A program made the position numbers and the translations under genes. From Microcystis aeruginosa FD4 (GTDB taxonomy: Bacteria; Cyanobacteriota; Cyanobacteriia; Cyanobacteriales; Microcystaceae): a stretch of DNA of 64,000 nucleotides. Below the pieces are notes generated by a model that was not told the DNA's origin, ran no database searches, and worked only from the letters and a program-made list of their open reading frames with translations. Shown one piece after another: positions 44,730-53,345 of this stretch (positions are counted from its first letter, which is position 1; the number at the start of each line of letters is the position of its first letter). The DNA lies in NCBI RefSeq assembly GCF_009792235.1, contig NZ_CP046973.1, positions 186,001 to 250,000 on the forward strand, in the 5' to 3' direction.

Positions 44730-44810
44730 GAACAAGACGCTCCATCCAACGGCGGGCAGCGTCCTTCTTTGAATTCGGGCTTCCCTCCCCGCCGTGGATG
44801 AGCTAGATGG
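44730..44810. other. Integron attC-like site 2
   Basis: Arms GCTCCATCCAACGGCGGG (44739-44756) and CCCGCCGTGGATGAGC (44788-44803) pair over 16 bp with two extrahelical bases (C and A), typical of attC. The AACAAG on the left resembles R''. The right core is missing, because the 132-bp repeat begins there. Confidence 0.55.
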
Positions 44811-45159
44811 CGATCGCTATCTCTGTAGGGTGCGTTCCCTAATGTGGCTCCTACTGCTCCACCGATCAATTTTTGGGGAACGCACCATGCACATTGATTG
44901 AAGCTGTGGGTTTAAATGCGATGCCAAAGGCACTGGGTAGTGCGATCGCTATCTCTGTAGGGTGCGTTCCCTAATGTGGCTCCTACTGCTCCACCGATCA
45001 ATTTTTGGGGAACGCACCATGCACATTGATTGAAGCTGTGGGTTTAAATGCGATGCCAAAGGCACTGGGTAGTGCGATCGCTATCTCTGTAGGGTGCGTT
45101 CCCTAATGTGGCTCCTACTGCTCCACTGATCGATTTTTGGGGAACGCACCATGCACATT

Positions 45160-46083
45160 AGACCTCCTGCAAAAATAGGAACTGATTATGTATAATAAAG
45201 TAAAACACTCAGAAAAACCATGACTTACGAAAAAGTAAAAAATTTGAATCCAGAAGAGTTTAAACGCTTTTGTGGAGTATATCCTGAAACATTTAAGGAT
45301 ATGGTGAAGGTTTTGGCTGCCGAAAAAGTTCTGCAAAAAAAATCGGGAAGACCAAGTAAATTAAGTCTAGAAGACCAAATCTTGATGACCTTAGAGTATT
45401 TACGGGAATATAGTACTTATTTCCATCTCGCAATTAATTGGGAGATTAATGAGACAACAGCCCTAAGAATCACTAGAAAGGTAGAAAATATTCTGATAAA
45501 ATCTGGATTGTTTAATCTGCCTGGGAAAAAGACAGTTCACCGGGCGAATAGTGACCTAGAGGTAGTGGTAGTAGATGTAGCAGAGCATGAGATAGAAAGA
45601 CCTCAAAAAAAGCAGAAAGATTACTATAGCGGGAAACAAGGCTATCATACAATAAAATCGCAAGTTCTTGCGGCACAAAAAACAGGAATGATAATCTGTA
45701 CCGCTCATGGAAAGGGAAGAATACATGACTTTAATCTTTGGAAAAATAGTCAAATTGGGATCGATAAAAGTATTGAATGTTTAGCAGATAAGGGCGATCA
45801 AGGAATTCAAAAGCTGCACAAAAATAGTAGAATTCCTAACAAAAAAAAGAAAAATAAAGAATTAAGTTTAGAAGAAAAAGAATTTAATCGCCAGTTATCA
45901 AGAGAAAGAATTGTTATCGAACCTATTCACAGAAGTCTGAAGAGATTTAGAATTTTATCATCAAGATATAGGAATCGGAGACGACGTTTTGGTCTGAGAT
46001 TTAATTTAATCGCTGGCATTTACAACTACGAACTTGCTTTAGGCTATCATCAAGTAGCTGAATAAGACTTTTGCAGGAGGTCT
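45160..46083. mobile_element. IS5-family insertion sequence
   Basis: Perfect terminal repeats AGACCTCCTGCAAAA (45160-45174 and, inverted, 46069-46083) with a 3-bp ATT duplication on both sides (45157-45159, 46084-46086). Length is 924 bases. Removing it restores the repeat ATGCACATTGATTGAAGC exactly. Confidence 0.95.
45220..46065 (+). CDS. IS5-family transposase, intact
   Basis: A 281-residue transposase. The DDE acids are in VVVVDVAEHEIERP (D), ECLADKGDQG (D) and RIVIEPIHRSLKRF (E). N-terminal helical region YPETFKDMVKVLAAEKVL. The frame is complete, the ends are perfect and the target duplication is clean, so the insertion is recent and the element may be active. Confidence 0.92.
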   Translation: MTYEKVKNLNPEEFKRFCGVYPETFKDMVKVLAAEKVLQKKSGRPSKLSLEDQILMTLEYLREYSTYFHLAINWEINETTALRITRKVENILIKSGLFNLPGKKTVHRANSDLEVVVVDVAEHEIERPQKKQKDYYSGKQGYHTIKSQVLAAQKTGMIICTAHGKGRIHDFNLWKNSQIGIDKSIECLADKGDQGIQKLHKNSRIPNKKKKNKELSLEEKEFNRQLSRERIVIEPIHRSLKRFRILSSRYRNRRRRFGLRFNLIAGIYNYELALGYHQVAE

Positions 46084-46288
46084 ATTGATTGAAGCTGTGA
46101 TACCAAATCCTGTTATAATAAAACGAGTAAAGACGATGCAGAAAAAACCATAACCCTGAAGGTGATTTCAAACCAGGAACTGAAACTTCTAGGATCAAGC
46201 TCAAATGCTTTATTGTTAAGATGTTAAGTGTGATCGCCATCTTTGTTGTTCAGGGTAAAATAGAGGGGTTAATTTTGAAATCGAGGTC

Positions 46289-46570
46289 ATGCCGATGACA
46301 GTCCGCCAACGACGTTACAGCAAAGAGGAGATAGCTCGACGCGGGCAAGAACTTTATGAGTCTGGCATTCGGCAGCAAGTCGAAGCTGGCAACGAGGGCA
46401 AAATCCTAGCGATCGACATCGAAACCGGAAATTTTGAGGTTGATGAAACGGTCGTAGCTGCAACTAATCGGCTGTTTGAGCGCAATCCCGATGCCCAGCC
46501 TTTTGGAATTCGGATTGGACATCGCGCCGTTTATCACTTTGGTTCGCGGAGTTTGAAGAAGGGTCAATGA
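46289..46570 (+). CDS. Small partner protein of the aspartic protease gene
   Basis: A 93-residue protein: basic N-terminus RQRRYSKEEIARRGQELYE and a C-terminal beta-rich part (QPFGIRIGHRAVYHFGSRSL). It resembles proteins coded directly before clan-AA protease genes in cyanobacteria, where an antitoxin-like role has been supposed. Its stop overlaps the next start (ATGA). An in-frame ATG two codons later is possible. Confidence 0.6.
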   Translation: MPMTVRQRRYSKEEIARRGQELYESGIRQQVEAGNEGKILAIDIETGNFEVDETVVAATNRLFERNPDAQPFGIRIGHRAVYHFGSRSLKKGQ

Positions 46571-46935
46571 TATATGGAGTGGTGAATTTGCGTCGGGAAG
46601 CCACGCTTTCCCTTGTTGTTGGTAATTCATCTGGTCAAAGAGAAGTCATCAATACCGTGATTGATACAGGGTTTGATGGCTTTCTGTCTTTACCCTCTGA
46701 AATCATTGTTCGTCTTGGATTGCCTTGGACGATTGCCAACCCAGCAACTCTGGGGGATGGTAGCGAAGTCTTGTTTGATTTTTACACCGCAACAGTCATT
46801 TGGGATGGGCAGTACCGTGAGGTCGATATTGCAGCATCAGAGACAGAACCGCTCCTCGGAATGGCGATGCTCTACGGCTATCGATTGCAGGTTGATAATG
46901 TTGAGGGCGGTATCGTGAAAATTGAAGCCTTGTGA
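46567..46935 (+). CDS. Clan AA (retropepsin-like) aspartic protease
   Basis: A 122-residue single-domain protein with the catalytic motif VIDTGFDGFLSLP (D33-T-G) and the conserved LLGMAMLYGYRLQVD near the end, as in bacterial TIGR03698-type proteases. These act as dimers. The substrate is unknown; the co-translated 93-residue protein may be it or its regulator. Confidence 0.78.
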   Translation: MIYGVVNLRREATLSLVVGNSSGQREVINTVIDTGFDGFLSLPSEIIVRLGLPWTIANPATLGDGSEVLFDFYTATVIWDGQYREVDIAASETEPLLGMAMLYGYRLQVDNVEGGIVKIEAL

Positions 46936-47008
46936 TCCTTGTTAGAAGCGATCGGCGAGGCACGGTCTAACAACACTCACGATAAAAATTGCTTGGCATG
47001 GATAGCTG

Positions 47009-47052
47009 TAACGACAATTTGTAACTACAATTGGTTATTGTAGCTGTCGTTC
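47009..47052 (+). promoter_or_regulatory. Hairpin or operator before brnT
   Basis: AACGACA and ACTACAAT pair with ATTGTAG and GTCGTT across a TGGTT loop, with a small internal bulge. It ends six bases before the brnT ATG. BrnA is known to repress its own operon through such inverted sequences. Confidence 0.45.
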
Positions 47053-47056
47053 GGTT

Positions 47057-47332
47057 ATGGAATATGAATGGGATGAAGCAAAACGTCTTGCTAATCTGCG
47101 TAAGCACGGAATAGATTTTACCGATGTTCCAGCCGTGTTTGATGGGGATATTGTAACAGTTGAGGACGATCGTTACGGTTATGGAGAGCAGCGTTTTGTC
47201 ACATTCGGTTTGTTGCAAGGGCGAGTGATTGCCGTTGTCCATACAGAACGTGAGGATTGCACCCGTATTATTTCTGCAAGAAAAGCGACGAAATATGAAC
47301 AACGAACCTACTTCGAGCAACTCTCAAACTGA
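47057..47332 (+). CDS. brnT: BrnT-family ribonuclease toxin
   Basis: A 91-residue protein: YEWDEAKRLANLRKHGIDFT and CTRIISARKATKYEQRTYFE are the conserved DUF497/BrnT start and end. Such toxins cut RNA and are held by BrnA. The antitoxin gene starts 37 bases before this gene's stop, so they are translationally linked. Confidence 0.92.
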   Translation: MEYEWDEAKRLANLRKHGIDFTDVPAVFDGDIVTVEDDRYGYGEQRFVTFGLLQGRVIAVVHTEREDCTRIISARKATKYEQRTYFEQLSN

Positions 47333-47570
47333 TTGGCAACGATTGGATGCGATGAGCGATGAAGATATTGATTTATCAGATTGTCCAGAGATTACGCCAG
47401 AAATCTTTGCTAAGGCGGTAGTGCGGCGGGGTTTACCTGCTACAAAAGCCAAGGCTCAAGTTACACTCCGCATTGATAGCGATGTATTAGAGTGGTTTAA
47501 GTCTCAAGGGCGTGGCTATCAAACACAGATCAATCAATTGCTACGAGCGTATATGGAGGCACATCAATAA
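47295..47570 (+). CDS. brnA: BrnA-family antitoxin
   Basis: A 91-residue protein starting at the ATG at 47295. The C-terminal ribbon-helix-helix (KAQVTLRIDSDVLEWFKSQG, then YQTQINQLLRAYMEAH) binds DNA and the toxin. The acidic linker DEDIDLSDCPEITPE is typical of BrnA. It overlaps brnT in a different frame. Confidence 0.9.
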   Translation: MNNEPTSSNSQTDWQRLDAMSDEDIDLSDCPEITPEIFAKAVVRRGLPATKAKAQVTLRIDSDVLEWFKSQGRGYQTQINQLLRAYMEAHQ

Positions 47571-47739
47571 CAGGCAGATTCATGTTGTTGTATTTGAAAA
47601 CAAGGATTGCAGCGGCATAACGTTAGGGTACTTGAGTGTGATCGCCAGTCTTGTGGGTTGGGTTGACGGCTGTTACCCAACTCCCTCAAAACCAAGATTA
47701 AATGCAGTAGGATAGACGTGGGATAGATTTTCTCTTATT

Positions 47740-47829
47740 GCCGTCAGCGAAACCGTCTATATTGAAACCAGTATTTTGGGTCATCTAACCGCAAGACCAA
47801 CAGAAAAACTGATTCTTGCCGCCAACTAA
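47740..47829 (+). pseudogene. N-terminal fragment of a PIN-domain protein
   Basis: The frame SETVYIETSILGHLTARPTE then KLILAAN is the start of a PIN toxin but is followed by TAA and by tnpB sequence. It has no start ATG in frame. It is a relic cut by the tnpB fragment. Confidence 0.7.
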
Positions 47830-48492
47830 AAAGCCTGAATCAATTTTATAACCAACGTCGAGCTAAGTTACAATCTCTGTTAAAAGGTAATCGTCAAAGT
47901 TCCCAGAGGCTTCGCCGTTTAACTCGCTGTCGAAATCAGAAAGTAGATGATTATCTTCATAAAGCTAGTCGTTATTTGGTTAAGCTCTTAGTTGACCAAC
48001 AAATTACCACTTTAGTTAGGGTCTGCTGAATAAATCTAAAAACCTTGTTGGATAGGACTTTTAGACTTTTTTACCCTCAAAAAGTGCCAGCCATTGCGGG
48101 GATCGGGGGGAAAATTCAGGGACTTTTTCTCTGAAAATTAGGTAATTGACCAGATGAAAATTGGTAAAACCCTACACCCTACACCCCACACCCCACACCC
48201 TACCCCCACGAGAAACTTTTTGCCGCATACCCTAGTTATTGGGAAAAATGACGGTTGGAAACAAGAGGTAAACTTAGGGAAAGTCAATAATCAAAAGTTG
48301 GTGACCATCCCTCATGCTCGATTAATTGACATGATTAGTTATCAATGTCAATTAGTAGGAATCAAAGTGATTATTCAAGAGGAATCCTATACCTCCGTTG
48401 CTAATTTTTTGAATTTAGACCCCCTACCAGTGTAGGGACAAACAACTGAAAAGCCAGTGTTTTCAGGAAAAAGGATTAAACGAGGTTTATAT
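47823..48492 (+). pseudogene. IS605-type TnpB fragment, interrupted
   Basis: Left part (to 48018) reads LKSLNQFYNQRRAKLQSLLK then RNQKVDDYLHKASRYLVKLL; right part (from 48233) reads IGKNDGWKQEVNLGKVNNQK then LVGIKVIIQEESYTSVANFL. A 214-bp MITE sits between, and removing it restores the frame. A TAG at 48433-48435 stands in PLPV-stop-GQTTEKPVFSGK, and the RuvC/zinc C-terminus is cut by the element at 48493. The N-terminal half is absent. Confidence 0.85.
48019..48232. mobile_element. 214-bp MITE with TAGTTA duplication
   Basis: Ends are GGGTCTGC and, inverted, GGGTATGC. TAGTTA flanks both sides (48013-48018 and 48233-48238). It includes ACACCCC-type tandem units at about 48172-48206. It carries no gene and disrupts tnpB. 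Confidence 0.8.
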
Positions 48493-50340
48493 CTGGACTT
48501 CCCCGTTGACAAAAAGCCATAACCTGTGCTGTAGAAGGGATTAAGAGAATTTCCGCCGCCCCTTTACTGGGTACAAATCAGGGAAACTCCCAATAAATCT
48601 AACGCTTTTTGTTGCAGTTGGGTCGGTCGAGTTATCTTAGAAAAACGATAACTTCCCTCCCTAATCGTACATTCCACTGTATTCAAGCAAATTGTCCCCA
48701 GGTCTTCTGTACAAAGTCCGAAAACTATGCACAGGGAGGTTCTCTTGATTCCGTTTTTTTCTCTCTTTCGATTGCACCGATTCACTGGGACTCGCTTTAA
48801 TCACATTCAGAGAACTATCATCAATTTCTTCATCCTCAAATAATAAAGGAGCCAAGGACTGTTTTAAATGCCATTCCACATAATAAGCCAACATACATAA
48901 AAAGATCTGAGCTTTGACTCTATCACCCTTATAATGATAGATAGGACGTACCTTTAAATCAATTGACTTATAACAGCGAAATGCCTCCTCCACTTGAGAT
49001 AAACTTTTATAAGCTTTAACCGTCGTCGCTGCATCCATCCAGGTTGACTCCAGAGAAGTTCTTAACACATACACACCATCCAAAGCCGTTTCTTGAGCGA
49101 TTAATTCCAGCTTACGCTGATAATAAAAGCCTTCTTCTGTTATCTCTAGGTTATAGTATTTATTGACTTTAAACTGATTAAGAACCTTGCCCACTCTCAA
49201 AGCTATCTTATCTTGACCCTTTAAAGCTCTTTTCTCCCTTTGAGTCGCCTGAACAATCAAATCTAGTTCCTTCTCTGTTGCCTCTAATAAGGCCTCTCTT
49301 TCTTGTTGATTTTTCTGGGCAATGAAGGGATTTCGACAAGCAATTAATCTTTCGTCGGGATAATCTTCGCTCTCAAATTCTACCAAGTTTACCTGCTCAA
49401 ATAATCCTAATTGAATCACTTCTACCTCAGCCAGTTTCCGAATTTGAGGCTTAGTTAAACCAGTAATATAGTCTAATCCTTCTATCGGTTTTACTAATTC
49501 GTTGATTTTCGAGTTAGTTAAAATTTCTCTATCACTTACCCAGACCACATTCTCAATCCCCCAACCCATTGATGACTTTCTCAATTTGTCCGCTTAAAGT
49601 AGCACCGTCTGAGGTGTTTCCTTCACAGACTTCTACCGCTATCGGACAACCCTTAGCTGAACATAACAAACCAAAAACTATCTGAGGTTTTCCTTTCTTT
49701 TTATCTCGATTATCACCATATTTTCCCAGTTCACAACCATTTCCTTCTAGGTAGGTAGAAGTGACATCATACAAGACTAATGTTCCTGATTCCAAGTGTT
49801 TAAGTGCTAGGTGCTTCTCAATTTTCTCTTGTTTTTCTAATAACCAATCTAAGGCGTTATCTAATTCGTCTTCATCGGCTTTCTCTAAGTCTAACAATTG
49901 TCCTAAACTCTGACTGCAAGTCTCGCTATTAAACCCTCTCGCTGTGGCTAGTTTCGATTTAGGATTGATGATTCTTGCCACAATCATCGCCACCACTAAG
50001 TTTCTGATTCGTGAGGATTTTTCACTGATTATTTTATCTAAACCTAATTTTTTAATCGTCTCTAAAATAGCCATTACATGACCAGGAGGAAGACTTCTAA
50101 TCACTTCAAAATGATTGGGAATGCCTTCAGTCATGGACAGTGTTGCTCCTTTAAGAGCCAGTTTTAGATTGTCGATAATATCATCGGGTAATTTTGAGAG
50201 ATTAGCCAAGGTTCTTTTTTTGACTTGATCTCCTTCTTTTGTAGGACTCTCGAAGAAGAACAGCGGGGGGAGAATTACGGTTAGGAACTTTTTCTATATA
50301 CATGACTACTATTCTACAAATGGAGAGAATTCTTGTCCAT
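48493..50340. mobile_element. IS1634-like element, right end unresolved
   Basis: The left end begins CTGGACTTCCCC, matching the 43741 MITE end, right where the tnpB frame breaks. It contains a decayed IS1634-type transposase on the minus strand. I could not find the inverted right end; the limit given is approximate and is set by the start of the next gene region. Confidence 0.45.
48564..50209 (-). pseudogene. IS1634-type transposase, at least two frameshifts
   Basis: The N-terminal frame (49553-50209) has YDVTSTYLEGNGCELGKYGD (first catalytic Asp region) and ends at INGLGD. The next frame (48661-49584) continues GIENVVWVSDREILTNSKIN and includes QVEEAFRCYKSIDLKVRP (catalytic Glu). The shift is at a GGGTTGGGGG run near 49560-49575. 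A second shift near 48715 moves the natural C-terminus (TEDLGTICLNTVECTIREGS, then TRPTQLQQKALDLLGVS) to another frame. The total would be about 550 residues. Confidence 0.85.
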
Positions 50341-50369
50341 TAAAAAATGTTACAAATTACATGGGTACA

Positions 50370-50585
50370 TTAAGAAAAGTTAATGGGTGTATCCATTGAT
50401 GTATAAGGGTTTTCGGCTATTATGGTATATATGTATGGGGTAAGTTCAGGTATAGGTCTTTTAATCGCTCTTTTTCTGGGTGATTGTCGATCTTGAATCA
50501 AATCTCGGTTTTCCTCGAGGAAAGAAATTAACTGATCATCAGGGATTTCTAGGAACTCGCCAGTTTTCGATAAAACAGTAGCCAT
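50370..50585 (-). CDS. Unknown small protein, possibly truncated
   Basis: A 71-residue frame from the ATG at 50585: VLSKTGEFLEIPDDQLISFL then ENRDLIQDRQSPRKRAIKRP and a Ser/Thr-rich end. I do not recognise it. It ends close to the IS1634-like element, so the end may have been lost. Confidence 0.4.
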   Translation of the reverse strand: MATVLSKTGEFLEIPDDQLISFLEENRDLIQDRQSPRKRAIKRPIPELTPYIYTIIAENPYTSMDTPINFS

Positions 50586-50696
50586 GGTAAATCGGACTCC
50601 TGAATATTCGTCTCGATCGCTATCATAGCAGTCCTCTACTAACAGGGAGTTCCCTAAACTCAAAGAAATCACCACTTAGGGGTATATTCATTGCCT

Positions 50697-50948
50697 TTAT
50701 TCCTGCGATTTTTTCGGCCACTGCTGACGGCGATAACTGCTATACTGCCCATGAACATTGACTAGATAGGGAACTAGATAAGTCAGTGATGCCGCCAGCC
50801 AGCGATCGCTTGTCATCCGCCCAGACATTATAGCATAACCGTGGTTAATTGTCAATAAAATCGTCCCCACCACTACAGCCACTTTTATCCCAGTGGGGGC
50901 AAATTGGGGGGATAATAAAGCATGAAAATAGCCGATAACTCCTTTCAT
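50697..50948 (-). CDS. nrtS: NrtS-type nitrate transporter subunit
   Basis: An 83-residue protein with two helices: FAPTGIKVAVVVGTILLTIN and WLAASLTYLVPYLVNVHGQY. The INHG and PYLVNxHG motifs are those of NrtS, a small nitrate permease first described in marine cyanobacteria, which works as an oligomer. It lies three bases after the stop of a GUN4-domain gene, so they are probably one transcript. Confidence 0.8.
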   Translation of the reverse strand: MKGVIGYFHALLSPQFAPTGIKVAVVVGTILLTINHGYAIMSGRMTSDRWLAASLTYLVPYLVNVHGQYSSYRRQQWPKKSQE

Positions 50949-50951
50949 TGC

Positions 50952-51542
50952 CTATAAATCGCACTCTATCAGGCGAGTAAAGCAAAAAGTCACCATTTTT
51001 AACCCGTAGGGAGACTTCCACCAGAGAGCGGGAAAACAACCTTCAGGAGCTGCTAGACTAAAATCCCAGTGGTCATAATCATCAATACGCCACTCATCTT
51101 TGTTGCGCCATCCTACCAACTCCCCAAATTTTCTAATCGTTTCCGCGTCTTGGGTACGCAGGGTGTTAATATCACCCCCGGCGGCAAAATATAACTTCAC
51201 CTGATTGCTAAAACCGAAATGATCGCCGCTATAATTTTTCCAAAGGCGATCAAGTACCCGAATTACATTAACGGGAAACCGCATCATATCCTCTGGGGTT
51301 AAAGTATCCCGGGTTCTGCCGGCAGCTTCGAGGATAACTCGGAGAGTTTCTGCGTCTGCCTCCTTAAAGTTCCCCTCAGCTAGTAATTGCTGTAATTTAC
51401 CATAGCGCTCGATGTCTGGTACTAACATCTGACGCGCTTCGATCAGGGCAACCCGTTCGGTTAAAGATTGCAATTGAGCTAAAATATCCTGAAGTTGGGC
51501 GTTAATATCTGTCATAAATGTAGGTTGGTTTGTTGACTGCAA
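50952..51542 (-). CDS. GUN4-domain protein
   Basis: A 196-residue protein with an N-terminal coiled coil (QLQDILAQLQSLTERVALIE) and a GUN4 domain: YGKLQQLLAEGNFKEADAET at the start, then FGELVGWRNKDEWR and CFPALWW. GUN4 proteins bind protoporphyrin and stimulate magnesium chelatase; this one is probably a paralogue, since the canonical Gun4 has a different N-terminus. The ATG at 51542 may be replaced by one nine codons later. nrtS follows directly. Confidence 0.85.
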   Translation of the reverse strand: MQSTNQPTFMTDINAQLQDILAQLQSLTERVALIEARQMLVPDIERYGKLQQLLAEGNFKEADAETLRVILEAAGRTRDTLTPEDMMRFPVNVIRVLDRLWKNYSGDHFGFSNQVKLYFAAGGDINTLRTQDAETIRKFGELVGWRNKDEWRIDDYDHWDFSLAAPEGCFPALWWKSPYGLKMVTFCFTRLIECDL

Positions 51543-51568
51543 AAATTAGCGATTTATCGGCAGAATAA

Positions 51569-52699
51569 TTATTGATTTACCGCTGCTAATCGCGACTTAA
51601 CAAAGCGATTCATCCATGCTTCTAGATAGATGCGATTGGCTTTTTGTTCTTTTAAATCTGTGGTAGTTAAAGGATAAGGTGCTAATCCTTGAATGGCTGC
51701 CGTTGTCACACAAAACATCGACTTTTGAAAAGTTTCGCAGATCTGGACTAATAAATCTTCTTCTTGACGAAAACTCTTTTTATAAATGTCGTGCAGATAA
51801 TCTGGTAAAAAGTGACGCATATCCTGCATTAATAGTGTAGGGGGAATCCCTGCACCTCCTATGGGTAAAGGATCCGCATACAAAGCACCATAGGCAAACA
51901 TTCCTTGATCGTAGGGAATTTGATAGGCTTGGGCATTATAGGAAATTGTACCGGGAAAAGGTGTTCCGCGAAAGAAAACCGCCTCAACGTAGGGGATTGC
52001 CGTATCGGCAAGAAAGGTTAATCCTGCCGATTTGGGGATAAGATCATAGGTTTGCCCTTTGATTTTTACTTGATAGACAATTGGTTTACTAGCATTATCA
52101 ACTAAATTTTTCTTAATGTGTGCCACCACTTCGGGAATATTGGTAATTTTTCCGGCATCGTAGAGATCGGATAAACTTAAAAAAGTATCGGCCATAATTC
52201 GCCAAAATTGACCTAAACCGCTATAGTAGGCCATCATCCGCATTTGTTCTGGCAAAAATTCAGGAAAGGCTTTATTTAAACTTAAAACTAGGGGATTATT
52301 CCTAAATTTGGCTTGAATAACTTTGGCTGTCACTTCCCGAAAAGCGGCACTATCTACATAACTATCTAAACCACCACCACCATGCCAAAACATGGCTTTC
52401 ATACAGTATTCAGCATACTCAAAATTAATGCGATCATGCCACCAGTGTTGTAGTAATTTCTGCCAAGATACTTGACCATTAAAATATTTAAAGAAGGGGA
52501 AAAAAACCAAAAACTGATTTTCCGCAATATAAATTAAATTTTTGGAATAAGCATCTAACACCACTCCGTAACTTTTCAGGATACCCACTACCTCGATCAA
52601 ATTTTGGGGAGTATCTTTTAACAATGCTTCCCCAGCAGTGAGACGATCAATATAGGATGCTAGAGGGTGAGAGGAGGACTTGACAGGGGTAGTGACCAT
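51569..52699 (-). CDS. CO2 hydration protein (ChpX/Y, CupA/B family)
   Basis: A 376-residue subunit of the specialised NDH-1 complexes that convert CO2 to bicarbonate in cyanobacteria: LIYIAENQFLVFFPFFKYFN, YCMKAMFWHGGGGLDSYVDS and EAVFFRGTPFPGTISYNAQA. It is not next to ndhF/ndhD here, which fits CupB better than CupA, but this is weak evidence. The ATG at 52699 is the family start. Confidence 0.88.
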   Translation of the reverse strand: MVTTPVKSSSHPLASYIDRLTAGEALLKDTPQNLIEVVGILKSYGVVLDAYSKNLIYIAENQFLVFFPFFKYFNGQVSWQKLLQHWWHDRINFEYAEYCMKAMFWHGGGGLDSYVDSAAFREVTAKVIQAKFRNNPLVLSLNKAFPEFLPEQMRMMAYYSGLGQFWRIMADTFLSLSDLYDAGKITNIPEVVAHIKKNLVDNASKPIVYQVKIKGQTYDLIPKSAGLTFLADTAIPYVEAVFFRGTPFPGTISYNAQAYQIPYDQGMFAYGALYADPLPIGGAGIPPTLLMQDMRHFLPDYLHDIYKKSFRQEEDLLVQICETFQKSMFCVTTAAIQGLAPYPLTTTDLKEQKANRIYLEAWMNRFVKSRLAAVNQ

Positions 52700-52730
52700 G
52701 CTAGAAGCTTGATAAAATAACTTTCCTTAT

Positions 52731-53087
52731 CTATTTTAACCCATAAAAGCACAACCAATTAGCGGCGGTGGCACGGCGAGTCATGCGGGGATTGAATTCG
52801 CCAATTTTATAACCGGTAAACCCCAATTTATCTTTTAATAATTGTTTATTTTCTGGCAAGATTGATCGAGTTAATTTTACTGTTGGAGGACGATTGGCAA
52901 TAAAATCGGGAGGCTGAGGATATTCCCGTCGCCAATCCTCCTCTACTTGACTATTATCCCATTTTCCTTGACTTTCATCGTAGCGATAACCTAAAGTTTG
53001 CCAAACCAATTTATTAACGGTTTCGTCGTCAATTTCATCGTTAATAATCGCCCAAATTGTCTCTATATTTAATTCTGGTAGTTCCAT
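52731..53087 (-). CDS. DUF1823 protein
   Basis: A 118-residue cyanobacterial protein: IETIWAIINDEIDDETVNKL, LGYRYDESQGKWDNSQVEED, and YKIGEFNPRMTRRATAANWL near the end. No known role. It is a likely soluble protein with strong conservation. It lies between the CO2 hydration gene and a G-rich array. Confidence 0.83.
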   Translation of the reverse strand: MELPELNIETIWAIINDEIDDETVNKLVWQTLGYRYDESQGKWDNSQVEEDWRREYPQPPDFIANRPPTVKLTRSILPENKQLLKDKLGFTGYKIGEFNPRMTRRATAANWLCFYGLK

Positions 53088-53100
53088 AGATTAAGTAAAT

Positions 53101-53265
53101 GGGTGATGGGGTGATGGGGAAGTGGGGAAGTGGGGAAGTGGGGAAGTGGGGAAGTGGGGAAGTGGGGAAGTGGGAAAGTGGGGAAGTGGGGAAGTGGGGA
53201 AGTTGTCTCATCACCCTATCACCCCAAAACCCTATCACCCTATCACCCTATCACCCTATTTCCTG
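53101..53265. repeat. G-rich and C-rich chimeric tandem array
   Basis: About ten GGGGAAGTG-type 9-bp units (53115-53205) followed by CCCTATCAC units with CCCCAAAACCCTATCACC (53213-53260). It is the inverted form of the 38243-38450 arrangement. Confidence 0.93.
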
Positions 53266-53345
53266 ACCACCGACGACCGGCTCCTGCCTACGGTTAAAAT
53301 AACTGGTGAATAACATCATCGATCATCGCGTAAGCGTAGCCTATT

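Larger units (their letters stand above)
44815..46095. repeat. 132-bp tandem repeat, about three units
   Basis: Units start at GTAGGGTGCG at 44825, 44957 and 45089, exactly 132 bases apart, each with the 80-bp palindrome followed by GAAGCTGTGGGTTTAAATGC. The third unit is split by the IS5 element (45160-46083), and its tail TTGATTGAAGCTGTGATACC continues at 46087. Confidence 0.93.

Noticed and set aside
46940..46980. Third attC-like site (GTTAGAAGC to GGTCTAACAAC), and GCATAACGTTAGGG near 47610
   Set aside because: The core-like boxes are there but the paired arms with extra bases are not, so attC identity is not supportable.
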